Assembly: GCF_030272615.1 (NCBI RefSeq)
Contig: NC_081413.1
Coordinates: 182,788,951 to 182,852,950, forward strand
Source of the DNA: Cryptomeria japonica
Taxonomy: Eukaryota; Streptophyta; Pinopsida; Cupressales; Cupressaceae
Length of the DNA: 64,000 nucleotides
Direction: 5' to 3'
A program made the translations under genes and the position numbers. Below are positions 36,200 through 47,999 of this stretch, one piece after another; the stretch's first letter is position 1, and each line of letters opens with the position of its first letter. Below the pieces are notes generated by a model. The model ran no database searches, was not told the origin of the DNA, and worked only from the letters and a program-made list of their open reading frames with translations.

Positions 36200-36700
36200 C
36201 AAACTATTCCATTTGGAATTGTATAATGGAAGTCTACTTGTCCTCTCTAGGGTTTGATGTATGGATGTCAGTAGTTAATGGTCTCTCTAGGAATGTTTGT
36301 GCTCCCATTGGCTCTAAATAAGAAAGAAGATGCATGTGCAATGAAGAAGCCATGAAGGCTATATTCACTAGGCTCACCAATGATGTCTCCCCATAGGTGG
36401 ATAATTGCAGATCGGCAAAAAACATATGGGATAGACTAAATACTCTCTAAGGAAATGAACCTACTACTATTGGATCAGTTTGTGAGAGAAAAAAAAATGC
36501 AACTGACACATGTGCAAATGACATACGTAGATCAGATTCTTGTAGCAGCAATGGAGATGAGGAGACTCATATCTTCATGGCTCATGAGACAGATATTGAG
36601 GATCACACATAAAAAGGGGTTAATGTAGATAGATCCCACCAGTATGATGTGTTTGGCAGTGATAATGAAGAAGATGAAGAAGAAGGAGAAAAGGTACATA
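36200..36700 (+). pseudogene. gag: Copia element C gag, continuation
   Basis: Resumes in phase after D2 with YSIWNCIMEVYLSSLGFDVWMSVVNG, the DUF4219-like gag start, and then VDNCRSAKNIWDRL. A later acidic segment, FGSDNEEDEEEGEK, usually precedes the zinc knuckle in copia gag. Stops interrupt it several times (for example after APIGSK), and the zinc-knuckle part is missing. Recognisable coding ends near 36700, probably at another rearrangement border. Confidence 0.75.
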
Positions 36701-37620
36701 GATCTATCCTATTGGTTCCCAAAACCATAGATTGGAAATCCTAGAGCTTTGCCAACTCTCCTACGGATTTCTCAACCAGCCTTGGCCAACAAATAGGAAT
36801 GGTCAAAGACCAAATTCCTCTGCACTTTAGGCTCCACTAGACCTAGGTGGGTATACCTCAATCTCTAAAGCACAAAGAGATTTATTTATAGTGAATTTAA
36901 ACTTAATAGATTAGTTGTTTGCAAGAATGGCAAATTGTTTCCTGCAACTGTGCTTTATTATGTGCTTTCAACTTTACTTTAATCTGAAAACTTGAATGTA
37001 ATTGATAATGAATAAAAGCTTATAAAAGAATTATGTTGGAACCTTGAGTGATTATGAAAAAACAATGCTAGTAGAAACTAGTAATATGTTTCTCTGGTGA
37101 GGACTTTCTGTACACCAAATTTACTCACAAAAAACTAATAACAGATCGGTGCCTTATCTGACAATTTACATGTTACTTAATGGACAAATATTTGTGGTCC
37201 TTGGAGACAATTTGAGAAAACTCACAAGTATGCAAGACTATCATTGCAATGAATTCAATGTATGTTATAAGAACAAAAAGTGATAAAACACTACAACAAA
37301 CCTTATTCAAATTTATCCAAATCATTTTAACTCATCAACATCATATAACATGAAATGATCTGAAGATAAAGACAACAAATCTTGTATATTAATTTTTGGA
37401 ATAATGGGCATACAAAACTACAGACTCACAGGTACTTCATGATACACTTGCTTGCACAAAATGAATTTTTATTTCTACAAACCTGTTTTACATAGCACTA
37501 CTAGTCCCAACAGATAATCTAAAAGATAGCAGCCCTTTTCTTTCTTTTATCTTATCGCCTCTTAGAATAAAAAATGATTCCCTATATATATGTGACTCAA
37601 AAGACACAAATGAAAGGACA
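36701..37620 (-). other. Diverged LTR-like stretch
   Basis: A block with gcactttaggctcc and ccaggtgggtatacct-like words (36820-36860) resembles the inner part of the three LTRs of element F. The matching F sequence is at 43083-43122. The rest is AT-rich and non-coding. It may be an old solo LTR or LTR fragment of a related Tat-type family, in the same orientation as F. No borders or target duplication were found. Confidence 0.35.
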
Positions 37621-38940
37621 CACCCTTTCATTTGTACAAACTAAAAATTAACAAAAACCTAACTAACCTATTGGGACTCATTAAATTTGAGTCAAGTTTT
37701 GAGCCCCATTTCGAAATCTTGATATTGCATTTTCAGAAAGGCACCTAATCTCACTCAGGTGGCTTAGTTAGAGAGAGGGTAAAATGGAGCCAGTTAATTT
37801 TCAAGGGGTAAGGCTTTGGGAAGCATGTCCTACACCTTTTATTTTCCCTATGAATTGATTTGAATCTTTTAGATTTCAGTTTGGATCAATTTATTAGGTA
37901 CCCATTTCAAGGGGTGAGCTGAAAGTGCATTTTAGGTGCAAATGCAGATTTTACCAAGTAGCCTACTTTGAGTGCTTATATATTTTTCACTGTTGATTTT
38001 CATGGTAAAATTAAAAATGGATTCAATTATATGCATAAATGTGAGTTAGCATGCAAATTTTCAAGTCTTTATGATTCCATTTCCTTAGTTTTCAAAGCTC
38101 AATCCGTTTGCAGTTGGTATGGTTTGACAAGTCCCTGTTTTAGGACCTAGTCGAAGCCCTGTTTTGCATAAGTGTAAAAGTTTTCTCAGCAAGTGTCATG
38201 ACATAATGTTTTTTTCAAGCTATTTTTGGTATAAATGACAAGCTATGTTTCAAATTTCAAGCTCCTACCAATCCGTTTGATCAGTTTTCAAGAGGGTTCC
38301 TCGAGCCATCTATTTTAGGGATTCGTACTTTCATTGTAGTATCAGTTAAAGTTGCTATTTTAATGAGCACACCATTTGCACCCAATCAGCCTTTTGGTTT
38401 AACTAAGAATTCTATGTTTTGATATGTACTTCAAGGTACCTATGTCTTAGATTTGAGGGTCTATGAAGGTCGTTTGATATTTTTAAGAAAGGCATCATGT
38501 GTTGCCTGCGCTTTGACTTCATTAGGTCCGCAGTGCTGACAAAGCCAGATGGTCATTTTTGACAGTTAATATCTCTTCACTCGGGACTCGTCTTGAAAAA
38601 ATGTTTAGTAGAGTTCATGCTTGTATATCAGAGTACACACCTATTAGATGGTGAGGTCCAGAAAGGTGTTTTGACCAATTTGAAAATTACGTCTTCACAT
38701 TTAAATGCGAAAATGTGGCACAGGCGCCTGAAAGTTGCAAAATTCAGTTTGATGATCCGAAAATGATGCCGATCATTTCCAGAGGTATGTTTAAGGTTCC
38801 TAAGGCATTTCGAAGGTCAGTCGCATGAAAACAAAATTTTTTGTAGTCGGACCCACTTTGGGGCCGACTCGGCTTGCCGCTTTGTGCATCTTTTCAAACA
38901 ATTTTAAATTGTTAATTTTTAATCATATGTTATATGATTT
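37621..38940. other. Unassigned spacer
   Basis: No ORF with recognisable similarity, no LTR pair and no tandem array. Composition is less AT-extreme than the flanks. The short plus-strand ORF at 37968-38150 shows nothing to support it. Probably decayed retroelement leader or spacer DNA. Confidence 0.4.
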
Positions 38941-38954
38941 AAGAATAAAGGAGG

Positions 38955-39250
38955 GAAATCTTCAATAACTATGCATCTAGAAGAACTAGACAATTCAGAG
39001 AAGAATAGAGAAGAAGAAGTTAAAATTATTTCATAACAAGAGTGTGTTAGGTGCTTATGTGAGCTGAATGATGAAATAGCTCAAGCTTGGCAAGAAAATG
39101 TCAGATTGTCCATTAAGGTTGCAAGGCTCTTGTCAGACACTTCAGTCCTCAATTTTATCCCACCTTATTTATTTTGGTCACTAACATAATGGATACATTG
39201 GGAAGTCTAGTTTGGAAGCACATCAATTCCCCCACGTGTTTTAGAAACTC
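38955..39250 (+). pseudogene. Fragment resembling plant VPS35L / UPF0505 gene
   Basis: One plus-strand frame reads ...RCLCELNDEIAQAWQEN then LSIKVARLLSDTSVLNF. After a frameshift near 39170 it reads LVTNIMDTLGSLVWKH. I recall this block (LxLSIKVAKLLxDTSVxxFYPTLFVLVTDIMDxLGDxVW) from the VPS35L-like (C16orf62/UPF0505) family of Commander/Retriever-related proteins, which plants also have. About six residues of the expected block are missing after QEN. It also has a TAA and a frameshift, so it is a broken fragment. Its neighbour at 39936 comes from an unrelated gene, which suggests capture of gene pieces by a mobile element. Confidence 0.55.
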
Positions 39251-39935
39251 AAAGCAAAATAGAAATAGCAGATGTAGATGGTGTTGAATGGAGGCAATTT
39301 GTAAGTTTTAGACAAATCCAAATATTCATCCTACGTGGTCTTTCCCTCCACTCTACTACATGCATTTCTCCTCCCTACAGTGTGTTCTATTTGGTATGGT
39401 GTTTGTAAAGCATAGAAACCTCAGAACCAAATGCATTGGCAGCACTCTTCCTCTTTTGTGTGGAACTTGGAATAGATGGCATTTGAAGCTGCAAAAATTT
39501 GGAGAAAAATGCAATTTGACCAAGCATCAAAGTCTTCAACGTGGAATTTTGTTTGGAGGGTAGGTTGAAACTTTCAAGTAGTGGCAACGTGGCAGGTGTT
39601 TTCCCTCTGCCAGTCACCCCTCCAAATCTAATGATGCCTCCCTAAACCCCTCTCTCACATGGAACATGAAACTGGTAGGTCACGTGGGGGGTTTTCAGAT
39701 TGCAGCAAGTGCACATTGGCATTAAGTTCACATGGCATGGTGGTAAGGTCAGCTTCCCTCCTTTAGCAAGAATCTCCATGCGTTATGCTCCTCCCTGCTA
39801 TGCGTAACATTGTAAAGGCGTTGAAACCCTTCAGCAAAAGCAAATAGCAGCAATAAGAGAAATGTTTAAGGCTAAGCCAGTTCATTATCTATCTCTGGGG
39901 CTATTGTCTAGGGAGTTAGCAATAGGAAACAACAT
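39251..39935. other. Spacer between gene fragments
   Basis: A possible splice donor, ttgtaagtttt, ends an open stretch near 39310. A frame at 39837-39910 (REMFKAKPVHYLSLGLLSRE) could be another gene piece that I cannot identify. Nothing else is supported. Confidence 0.35.
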
Positions 39936-40470
39936 CCTCATTCTTTCAATTTAGTGATGCAGTTGATGAATTCTTTGATGCACACTCAAATTATGAATCA
40001 GCTCAAACAGATTTGGATCAATCACTGGAGCACCCTAGGGAGAGTGAAGGGTCTCTAAATGATGAATAAGCAATTGAATTGCAACTTGGAGATCATCAAA
40101 AGACATCAACAACTACAGTTATTGCCAAGTGTTTTCATGATCTAGCTTTTGCAGGAAGTCACAAATGACCACAAGTGGATGTTCACTTGGGAGATAATGT
40201 AGATTTTCTCAGCTATGAGGCAACTCTTCCAAAAAAAATCTGTGTGTACATTGCCAAGCAGTTGGGCCATGGTAGATCCAACCATATTTTTGATACGTGG
40301 CAAAAGTTATCTGAAAGAAAAAAAATTAAGGCAAAAGATACGTTAATGCGTATGGTTGCAGCAGATTGGCTTAGATCTAATAAGCGAGAGGATAATCTTG
40401 TTGGATGTCCTAGAAGTTTTATTCAGAGGAGAGGCAACATAAAAAATAAAGCCAATGTAATGATGGCAGG
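39936..40470 (+). pseudogene. Fragment of an EDR2-type gene (DUF1336 region)
   Basis: The plus-strand frame begins FSDAVDEFFDAHSNYES. It continues through stops (about 40066 and 40165) to DFLSYEATLPK, and then IKAKDTLMRMVAADWLRSNK and REDNL. The last block closely resembles the start of the C-terminal EDR2_C (DUF1336) domain of plant EDR2-like PH/START proteins. Those proteins act in lipid signalling and cell-death control. The domain breaks off shortly after (RSFIQRRGN), so most of it is missing. The pieces lie together without visible introns, suggesting a processed or exon-shuffled copy. It is not a functional gene here. Confidence 0.68.
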
Positions 40471-42696
40471 TTTAAAATTGATTTTCCCCCTTCTCCTGCA
40501 TGGCATGGGGAATAACAGCAAATTCATTTGGCTGGTGTAAAGCCCAATTGCCATGACCTTTTCCAGCATCCTCTCTGGCGCAGTGGAGAAGAGTTTTAAA
40601 ATTTTAATCAAATGTATTGGCCACCATTAAAACTCAGTAGAAAACTCTTAAAAAATGTAGTCCCAGGCATAGAGAAATTATCCCACATTGGCTTGGCGGA
40701 AGCATTTTTCAGTATTAAAAGTAGGTTCACACAAGTATAGTGTCAAAAGCTTAAGGCTTTTGATGGATGGTGTTGGTTGGGCCCATGGCGGACACCACGC
40801 ATGCGGGCGTGCTTCCTGAGGTGGCAAAGGAGGCTGAAAAGTGGTGACTAGGTGGGACCCCACACATGCAAGGATCCCGAGGCAAATGAGTTTTGCAGAG
40901 AAAGGGTGACTTAACCAGCGAGCAAGTTGCAGGAGATCTAAGGTACGCATTGATTCGTGAAGGGAAGATGGTTGAAGAATACCCTTCATGAAATGGCGAA
41001 GTGTTAAAGAGCCTATAGGTTCCATAAAGATCGATAGTCGGCATTGATTCGCAAGCCAAAGATGCTCATTGGTTAAACCCTGCGAAATGGCAAAAAGCTC
41101 AAGCGAAGCCAAAGATGCTCGTCGGTTAAACCCTGTGAAATGGCAAAAAGCTCAGGTGAAACAGTGAAGGGTTAAAGAGCATGCGGATTCAAGATGATCT
41201 AATGGTGTGTGTGATTTTGGAGCTCGAAGGTGCACATCCATTAGCCATTGTGAAATGGTGAAAGATGGGTGGCACTTCCAGCTCGTAGGTCCCGCTGAGG
41301 TGGTGATGAGGTGGATGACAAGCAAGCAGACGGGTGGCATACATGTGGCAGTGATGAGGCAATGAGGTGGTGGATTGATGAGGTGTCATCCAAGGTGGCA
41401 CCCAGTGGAACCTATCGATGAATCAGAGACTGAGACATGGTAGGGCGTCAGGCCAAAATCAGGGAAAAATCAAAGTTAAAATCAAATTAAATATATAGTT
41501 GAAATTATATAAGAAATTGAAAAATTTAAATGATGTGCACATCTGAAGGATTTAATTCACCCAGAGGTCCATTTTTGCCCAGAATACCAAGTATCATATA
41601 TCACCGGAAAGCTCTCGGGTTGAGGAATGTAGTTATGTAGTTAATTTTAACCAATTTGGGATATTTTGAGAGCAGTTTCCATGGGAAAGATGAAGGAATT
41701 GAAATTCAGTTGGAAAAAGAGACACTTGGCAATTTCGGTTGCAGACCTAATCGTTTTCCCTCTCCTTCTTATTCCAATTTCTTCTCAATTGTAATGGTTC
41801 CAAAATTTTGTGAGAGTGGCTCCAATTTTCATGGCTTCTAGTTCTGAACTTCTTGACCCAAATTTGTAAAATGTTTTGGTTTGTTTCAGGGTACAAAGAT
41901 TACATTGTAGGATGACAGATTGTTTTTCTAGTTGCAGATCTTACTTGTGTCACTCATGAGTAAATTTCCCACATTATTGTCTTTGTGTATGTATTTCATT
42001 ATTATGAATTGAATCCTTAAGGAGGATTAAATTTGTCAATTTCAAGGAGATTGTATGATTGTTCATAGGTATCCTTCAATGAAGGTTTTGAACTCTGTAA
42101 TTAGTCATGAATAATGGAATGTGTCCCAGATCTGATAATTTTGTGAGTAAATTGAGTAATGCATTAGTATAAGGTATTAGTGTAGGAATATTATTTAAGG
42201 AGAACCAATTTGTGACTAGGATACACTTTTGCAGTTCTGTGTGTGACTCTGTTGCCCAATGAACAAGGCATTGGTCTTGCAGATTTGGGGAGAGTTTCAG
42301 ATTTACAAATTAAAGACAAATCTATTTCCCTTTATGTTTATGGGTTTGTGTTCTATTCTTTCCAAGCTCTATTTCATCCTATTGTTTGTACAGATCTAGC
42401 CAATCTGTAGTGTTTCCTAACTTGTTGATCTTGTGAAATGATCTATCTACCTATTGTTTGATGTAGTCATAAGTGTGTAATGAGTCGATTTCATGCATCA
42501 AAAGGGTGTCCCCCCCTAGGTCTAGCAGAACCTGAAGTGCAAGAGGATCAATTAAGGTCCTATGTTATTTTGTCCAAGCCTTGAAGCATTTCATTGATTG
42601 AGATTGGCTTTTCTCATAGATTGATTTGTAGGTGTACTTGGGTTAATCATTTTTGATGAACAACATAACCCTCCCTAACTGTTGTAACACATTACA
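40471..42696. other. Unassigned region with a short tandem duplication
   Basis: The first part (to about 40740) continues an unrecognised frame with TAAs. About 40740-41460 is richer in G and C and holds a 53-bp tandem duplication plus related degenerate units. About 41460-42696 is AT-rich and non-coding, and could contain an old LTR in an unknown family. No target duplication or PBS was found. Confidence 0.4.
41053..41158 (+). repeat. 53-bp tandem duplication
   Basis: Two units, 41053-41105 and 41106-41158, each contain ggttaaaccctg, gaaatggcaaaaagctca. They differ at a few positions, mostly C/T or A/G. The core ttaaaccctgcgaaat resembles ttaacccttgcgaaat in the spacer repeats of element F (48000-49445), so this may be a relic of a related element. 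Confidence 0.8.
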
Positions 42697-42957
42697 ATGA
42701 CATAAAATAATTCTTCCAATATAGTATTTGACCACATTTCTCGATATGTAGAAGATATCTTTTGTCTTTAAATATGCAGGCATTGAAGATGATGTATCTG
42801 ACCACTATTTCTGTTGTAACAAAGTTCTCGACCTATTCCCCTATTTCATGCATATCCAAAGTATCCGCATGAGCAATGCTAAGGGTTGTACTAAGTAGTG
42901 ATCTCCAGTAAGAAATCCACTGGTCTTTATCCTTTATTACCCCTATATCATCCACCA
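42697..42957 (-). pseudogene. Accessory ORF remnant E, C-terminal segment
   Basis: Minus-strand frame VDDIGVIKDKDQWISYWRSLL, then ADTLDMHEIGE, a stop, and VENFVTTEIVVRYIIFNACI. It continues without phase change from 58442 once element F and one cacca copy are removed. Function unknown; see the segment at 58437-59260. Confidence 0.6.
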
Positions 42958-43768
42958 TGTTGTCCTCAAAATTTGATTCCCTTAAATGTCCTTAAGATAA
43001 TATGGTCTAAACTAGGTGCAGAGAAAACATCAAAGATAAGGAAATTCTAGAGACAACATATGACAAGGTTTGATTAAACCTTCTACACTTCGGGCTTCCT
43101 TAGAGCCCAGGTGGGTATACCTTTGTGAATTAACTTCACACTTTTAAACAATAAACCCACAGCAAACCAGTCCAGAAAACCAGTGGATTTATTCACCTTG
43201 AAATCAACTGAAAACAAAGAATAGAAACTGTACTTAACTTCAGCATTTTTGATCAACAAAGTATGCAATAAACAACCTCAATTAATACCAGTGCCTTATC
43301 CAAGGTTACAGAGTCACCTAAACTCAAATAAAACTCCTGAAACAAAATATCTTTATACTTCCCGTCAGCTTGGTTTCCACTAATCCTGATATATGCCTGA
43401 CACATACAAGAATTCAATCATTCTAGACTAAGCTATGGTCCTCAAAATTCAAAATTCCTTCCAAAGAATTTACTGGTATGAGTGATCCCGTGTATTTAAT
43501 TTCCCTCCTAAAGAGAAAAGCTAACAAACACTTATACTAAGATTGCTTTGCAATTCCATTCAAACTAAACAACCTTGGATTATTCAGAATAAAGACAGTA
43601 AATAAATTTGTGAACAAACTTGAAGACAACACATAACTTTTACTCAAAACCGATGGCCTGTATATTGATATTCATTTCAAAGAGTATTACAATAAATTCT
43701 GATTCTCCATTAGACTTAGAAAAGCTCAGATAAATTTCTACAGCGTTTTCTTAGAAAATTTTGTGTGA
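42958..43768 (-). repeat. LTR a of F (3' LTR, 811 bp)
   Basis: On the plus strand it runs from tgttgtcctcaaaa to ttttgtgtga. On the minus strand the left border corresponds to the U5 end (...gacaaca). The right border (tcacaca...) follows the polypurine tract and lacks the usual TG. LTR c has the same start, so the odd terminus is shared. Confidence 0.92.
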
Positions 43769-43781
43769 TCCCTTTTCCTCT
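43769..43781 (-). other. Polypurine tract of F
   Basis: agaggaaaaggga on the minus strand directly abuts the start of LTR a. Confidence 0.75.
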
Positions 43782-43895
43782 AGTCCTGGTATCCATTTAT
43801 AACAACATGGATGCACAAAGCTTTGGACTTCTCGAGGAGATTTTGTTACAATTATTTCAAAAATTGAAGAGATTACAATTTTTGCGCAAAAACAG

Positions 43896-46800
43896 TTATG
43901 CGCTCCTTTTAGCCTCTGCAGTTTGTTCAACGGGCTGTTCGGTTGCAACCTCTTCTATCTTTTCAGGGGCACTCTCCAACTGCTCTGGATCATGGGTGGA
44001 ATATTTAACTTCCCACTCATTATATGTCTCTTCTGTCGGCCATGAAAAATTAATCACATCATCTTTATTTTTAGTCAACCTTTTCCAAGAATTTCTTAGT
44101 TTGTTGACTTCTGAATTAAAAAAACTATAATGTGATTTAATTTTTTCTATTTCCTGTATTGTTATAACAAAGAAAGAGGTATCATCAAGATCAATGATTC
44201 CCTTAACCCTTGCTGACAATTTGACTTCTATTTCTTTAAGCCATACTTGCTTATCTTTCAACTGATCCGGATTGGCAAAAATTTCTGGGAGCAACTCACA
44301 AACTTGATCAGTGTATTCCTTCTTAAGAAATTTAACCCTTATATCCACATTATCCACTTCTGTTGCTAATTGCAATAAGACCTTAGCGACATCAGAAGTG
44401 GATTTGATAATGGGATTAGCTCTTGCTTCATCAGAAAATACACACATGAACTCTAGATCTTGCTCCCTTGGTCTCCATCTGTTAAAAATGGGTGTCAAAA
44501 TTGCCTTATCTCTTCTCAGCTCATTCCATATCTCCATAATCTTTCCCACATTGTTGTAGAGCAATGAGGCATTTATTGTCTCTGCAAAACTGGAGATTGT
44601 GGCCCTTACTTTCTCCTCATATTTCCCTGCATACAAGGCCTGAGCCTGCTTCAGGTTTTCTAAATCTTGAGGAGTAATCTCAATCATTTGGGAGCTGGAA
44701 GGTCCTGGGGATAGTGGAAATTCGATGATAGGGCTTGTAGGTGGAGGTCTTGCAGGAGAGGAAGAAATCATTAATGTTGAAGGCTCACCTTGTTGGTGTT
44801 GTCCCATCAACTGGCTTTGTAATCTAGCAATGATGCTATCTTTACCTCTCACCTCTTCCTTGGCATTATTGTAGGGCTTCAAAACTATTTCCAACTTAAT
44901 TTGGAGGGCCTCCTTTTCTTTGGCTTCCTTTTCAGCCACTGCAACACTAAATTTTGTAGTTTCTAGCATAGTGCTAGCAGCCTCTACTACCCCTGTACTC
45001 TGCACTCTTTTTACCATCAATCCACCAAGGTGACTTGACCCTGGGGTGTCTTTACTTTTCTTGTCCTCATTTCTCTTGAGGGACCACATAACTAGTGCAA
45101 CATTATCCTTACTAAATGTAACCCCCTCCATGGGTTTAGTTTCTTTTCTTACTGCATCTAGCACCAGAGCATCAGCAATATCCCACTCTGATAAGATGAG
45201 CACTCCAGCTTGTGCTACTAGATCTCTTCCTTGTTCAGGAGTGATGGTTTTGAATTCTTCCATCATCTCCTATTTTATTTCTTCCTCCACTGAGGCTGGG
45301 TCTTTATCAGGCTGCTCAACCTTCCTTGTCTCACATCTAGCATTATATCTATTTATATGTTGTTTCCAAATGAACTGCATGAATGCTTCTGATGTAACAA
45401 AGTTGTCATCAGCTAAAAAGGCATTACTTGCCTTTTTTATCTCAGGATCCCACTCCTGGCCTTTAAGTTTAGTAGAGGTGATGTCCATTTCAGCATCAAT
45501 GGGCTCTTTTGGCATTCCCTCCTCCACTTCATCATAAGTGTATGCGATTTCACCCAAGCTACCCAACTGCAAGAGGTATTCGGCTACTACTTGTTCATCT
45601 CCTATATGGATAGGGGATTGGGATGGGGAATACAAAGGTGTATCTGATTGCACTTCCTTCCCCACCCTTTGCTTCTTTGGGCTATCCTGAATGTGAATGA
45701 CATCTTGTACCTTCCTCTTTCCTTTGGATGTGGAGGGCTCCCCTGTTGTAGGCACTAGCATACTATAACCTGATTTCTTGTGTAATGTGTAATCACCAAG
45801 AGGAATTGCTTTGGTGGAAGCTGATTTTCTCAGGATCATTCTAGCCTTTTCAGGGTTACTCTTAATCACAGCTTCCCTCTTCTCCTTCAGTGTTTGCATC
45901 ACATCTTCAAAACAAATAATCAAGAATTTTATTTTTCTTCCAATGGGAAGAAGCTAGACAATGGGTCATAGCTAGCATCAAATTGATGCACAAAATCCAA
46001 GGCTTTCTTGTAAGCCACCCACTTTTCCTTCCTTAATTCCTGCTCATCCAAATCAAATTCATTTCTGATGAGGTCTTTAGGAAATTGGAATTGATGAGGC
46101 CTACCTCTGCATGCTACCTTCTTCCTAAACACACCATTGAAAAAGTCCTCTGGATTAGCACACCTGGACACTGCAGTGGATAAATGGTAAGGTTTGAGGA
46201 AATCCTCAAAGCAATTCCAGCCTCCCTTTGTAACTACGAATTGGTGGGCTATGGTAGCTGCAGGGAAAATAGTCCCTTTGCCTCTGCCTGTTAACTCTGC
46301 TTCTTGTAGGCCACCAATTTGCCTAAGGATCTCTGCTATTCCCACTTTGAGAGGGACCTGGTAAGGTAACAAAAATGGAGTACCCCTGAAACCAAAAACT
46401 CTAAAAACTGTGGAGACTAGATATAAATACACGTCGCCCCAGTTATGAACAATTTTGATGTTCTCTGCGAATTCTTTTGGCCTTATGAATTCCAGAAGAA
46501 CTTTGGGGACTCTTGGGTTATCAGAGCAAAGGAGAGTCCTTATTTTAGATGCAAAATATTTATCAAACTTTAGGAAACTAGCATCCTCTTTGTCCCATGA
46601 CAACACAGTACTCCATAATTGTACTGACATTTTCTCTCCTTCCTTCTCTTTAACTAGGTCCAGTCCACTAGCAAAATAATCACCACCTTTGAAGAGAAAA
46701 AGGTGAATTAAGAGCGAATACCATCCAAAAGGTCTATCCACCTTTCCATTCTTTATTCCTATCAACCCTCCATGGATAGCATCGGCAATAAAAGAAGCAT

Positions 46801-47461
46801 AATCAAATGTGATAGCAAGAGAAGGATTCAAAATCTGAACAATCATTAGCAAGTAATGATTTGGTATATTTGCTTCAGCATCCTCTCCTAGAATTTGGCA
46901 AAGTGCCCAATACATTCCTTTAGCTCTCAAGGTAAACATACTCAATGAGAAAGGCTCTTGTGTATTGGGTCCTACAACTGCTAACCCTCCTATTTTCAGA
47001 AAAAGTTCTTTAAGAGGCCCATTCCTAAGATGACTCCTCTGTGCACTGTACACTTGGGCTAATGATGTGAAATTGATGGGTTCTAGGAAGTTTGTGAACT
47101 CATTGAGTCCGAATGCTGTCCTAAATTCCTCAGCATTAATTTTCACAAGGGTTTTCCCATTTATATCCCAGATGCATCTTGTTACTGGATCATAATTTAA
47201 TGCCATTTGGGTTAACAAGTCTGTATCCATGAATACCCCTGGGACTACTAACTTCCCAACATCTAGTTCCCAAATACTGTTTTGAGGGGTAGGCAAATTT
47301 CTCATTCCAAATCCGACTTTAAATAACCCCAACCCGGTCATTCCCACCTGTGGGTCTCTTAGCCAATTACCCTTGTCATACAATCCTTCTCCTATCTTCA
47401 GATGGGGAGCCCTGGGCACTAACTCCTTGGCCTTTGATGCCTGGTTAGTTGACAATGTCAA
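43896..47461 (-). pseudogene. Large accessory ORF of F, downstream of integrase
   Basis: Three consecutive open frames (47461-45929, 45923-45270, 45266-43896) make one gene of about 1,180 codons. It is broken by a 1-bp frameshift at about 45926-45940, in an A-rich run, and by a TAG at 45270-45272. The N-terminal third is a compact, hydrophobic/aromatic region (MRNLPTPQNSIWELDVGKLV, PNHYLLMIVQIL, RPFGWYSLLIHLFLFKGG). The middle is Lys/Glu-rich with an apparent basic nuclear-type patch (SKGKRKVQ, SPKKQR). The last third begins MEEFKTITPEQGRDLVAQAG and then is coiled-coil-prone. I recognise no enzyme motif. It is sense-oriented, lies between the spacer repeats and the 3' LTR, and shares patterns with accessory-ORF remnant E. 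Confidence 0.75.
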
Positions 47462-47999
47462 CTATTCTAAAAAATCATCACATACACTTCATTCTAAATA
47501 ATTAACCTTGCCGGAAAATTCCCTTTTAGGAGCCATTTGAAAATGCCAAAAAATTAATATCACTCTTAAACAATCCTGCAACATGAGAATGATTTTACTT
47601 AAAACACCCCACAAGAATTGCTACAAAATATGAGTGAACCTGATGCTTGCTTGAAGGAAATTGCTCTGCAACTGAACCGCCTGCTCTGTATCTGAAAAAG
47701 ATAACTCTGCGTCTGCTCTTCTGCAAAATCTTTAAAAAGATATCTTCACTTAGTTGTTAGGAAATCAAATACTTATACTCAGGGCCTTAACTATGACACT
47801 AATTCTGCATGCTTCGACCGTCCCTTCAAAATCGAATTCATACGAGAATTCGTATTTTTCGCTCCAACGGATCATAACATTCCTGCAAGTGTTTCACTGT
47901 TACCTTTTCGTTACTGATGGCTTTGTCTTTAGTCTGGGTCCCGCTTTTCTATTGGCTACATAATACCATGTGGCATCGACTCATTGGCCTTAAAATTCC
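47462..47999 (-). other. Leader of the accessory ORF of F
   Basis: Non-coding. On the minus strand this is the 540 bp directly upstream of the accessory ORF start and downstream of the spacer repeats. It would be the place for an internal promoter or splice acceptor. I see no convincing single motif. Confidence 0.4.

Larger units (their letters stand above)
24252..36700 (+). mobile_element. Copia element C, 5' part, split by D2
   Basis: 5' LTR, PBS and the start of gag are present on the plus strand, with D2 inserted after the first 16 gag codons. Gag resumes at 36200 and becomes unrecognisable near 36700. No protease, integrase or RT of C is found to the right, so C is truncated there. Confidence 0.7.

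Noticed and set aside
39360-39617. Short ORFs on both strands between the gene fragments
   Set aside because: Neither matches a family I recognise; they overlap each other and have no supporting signal.
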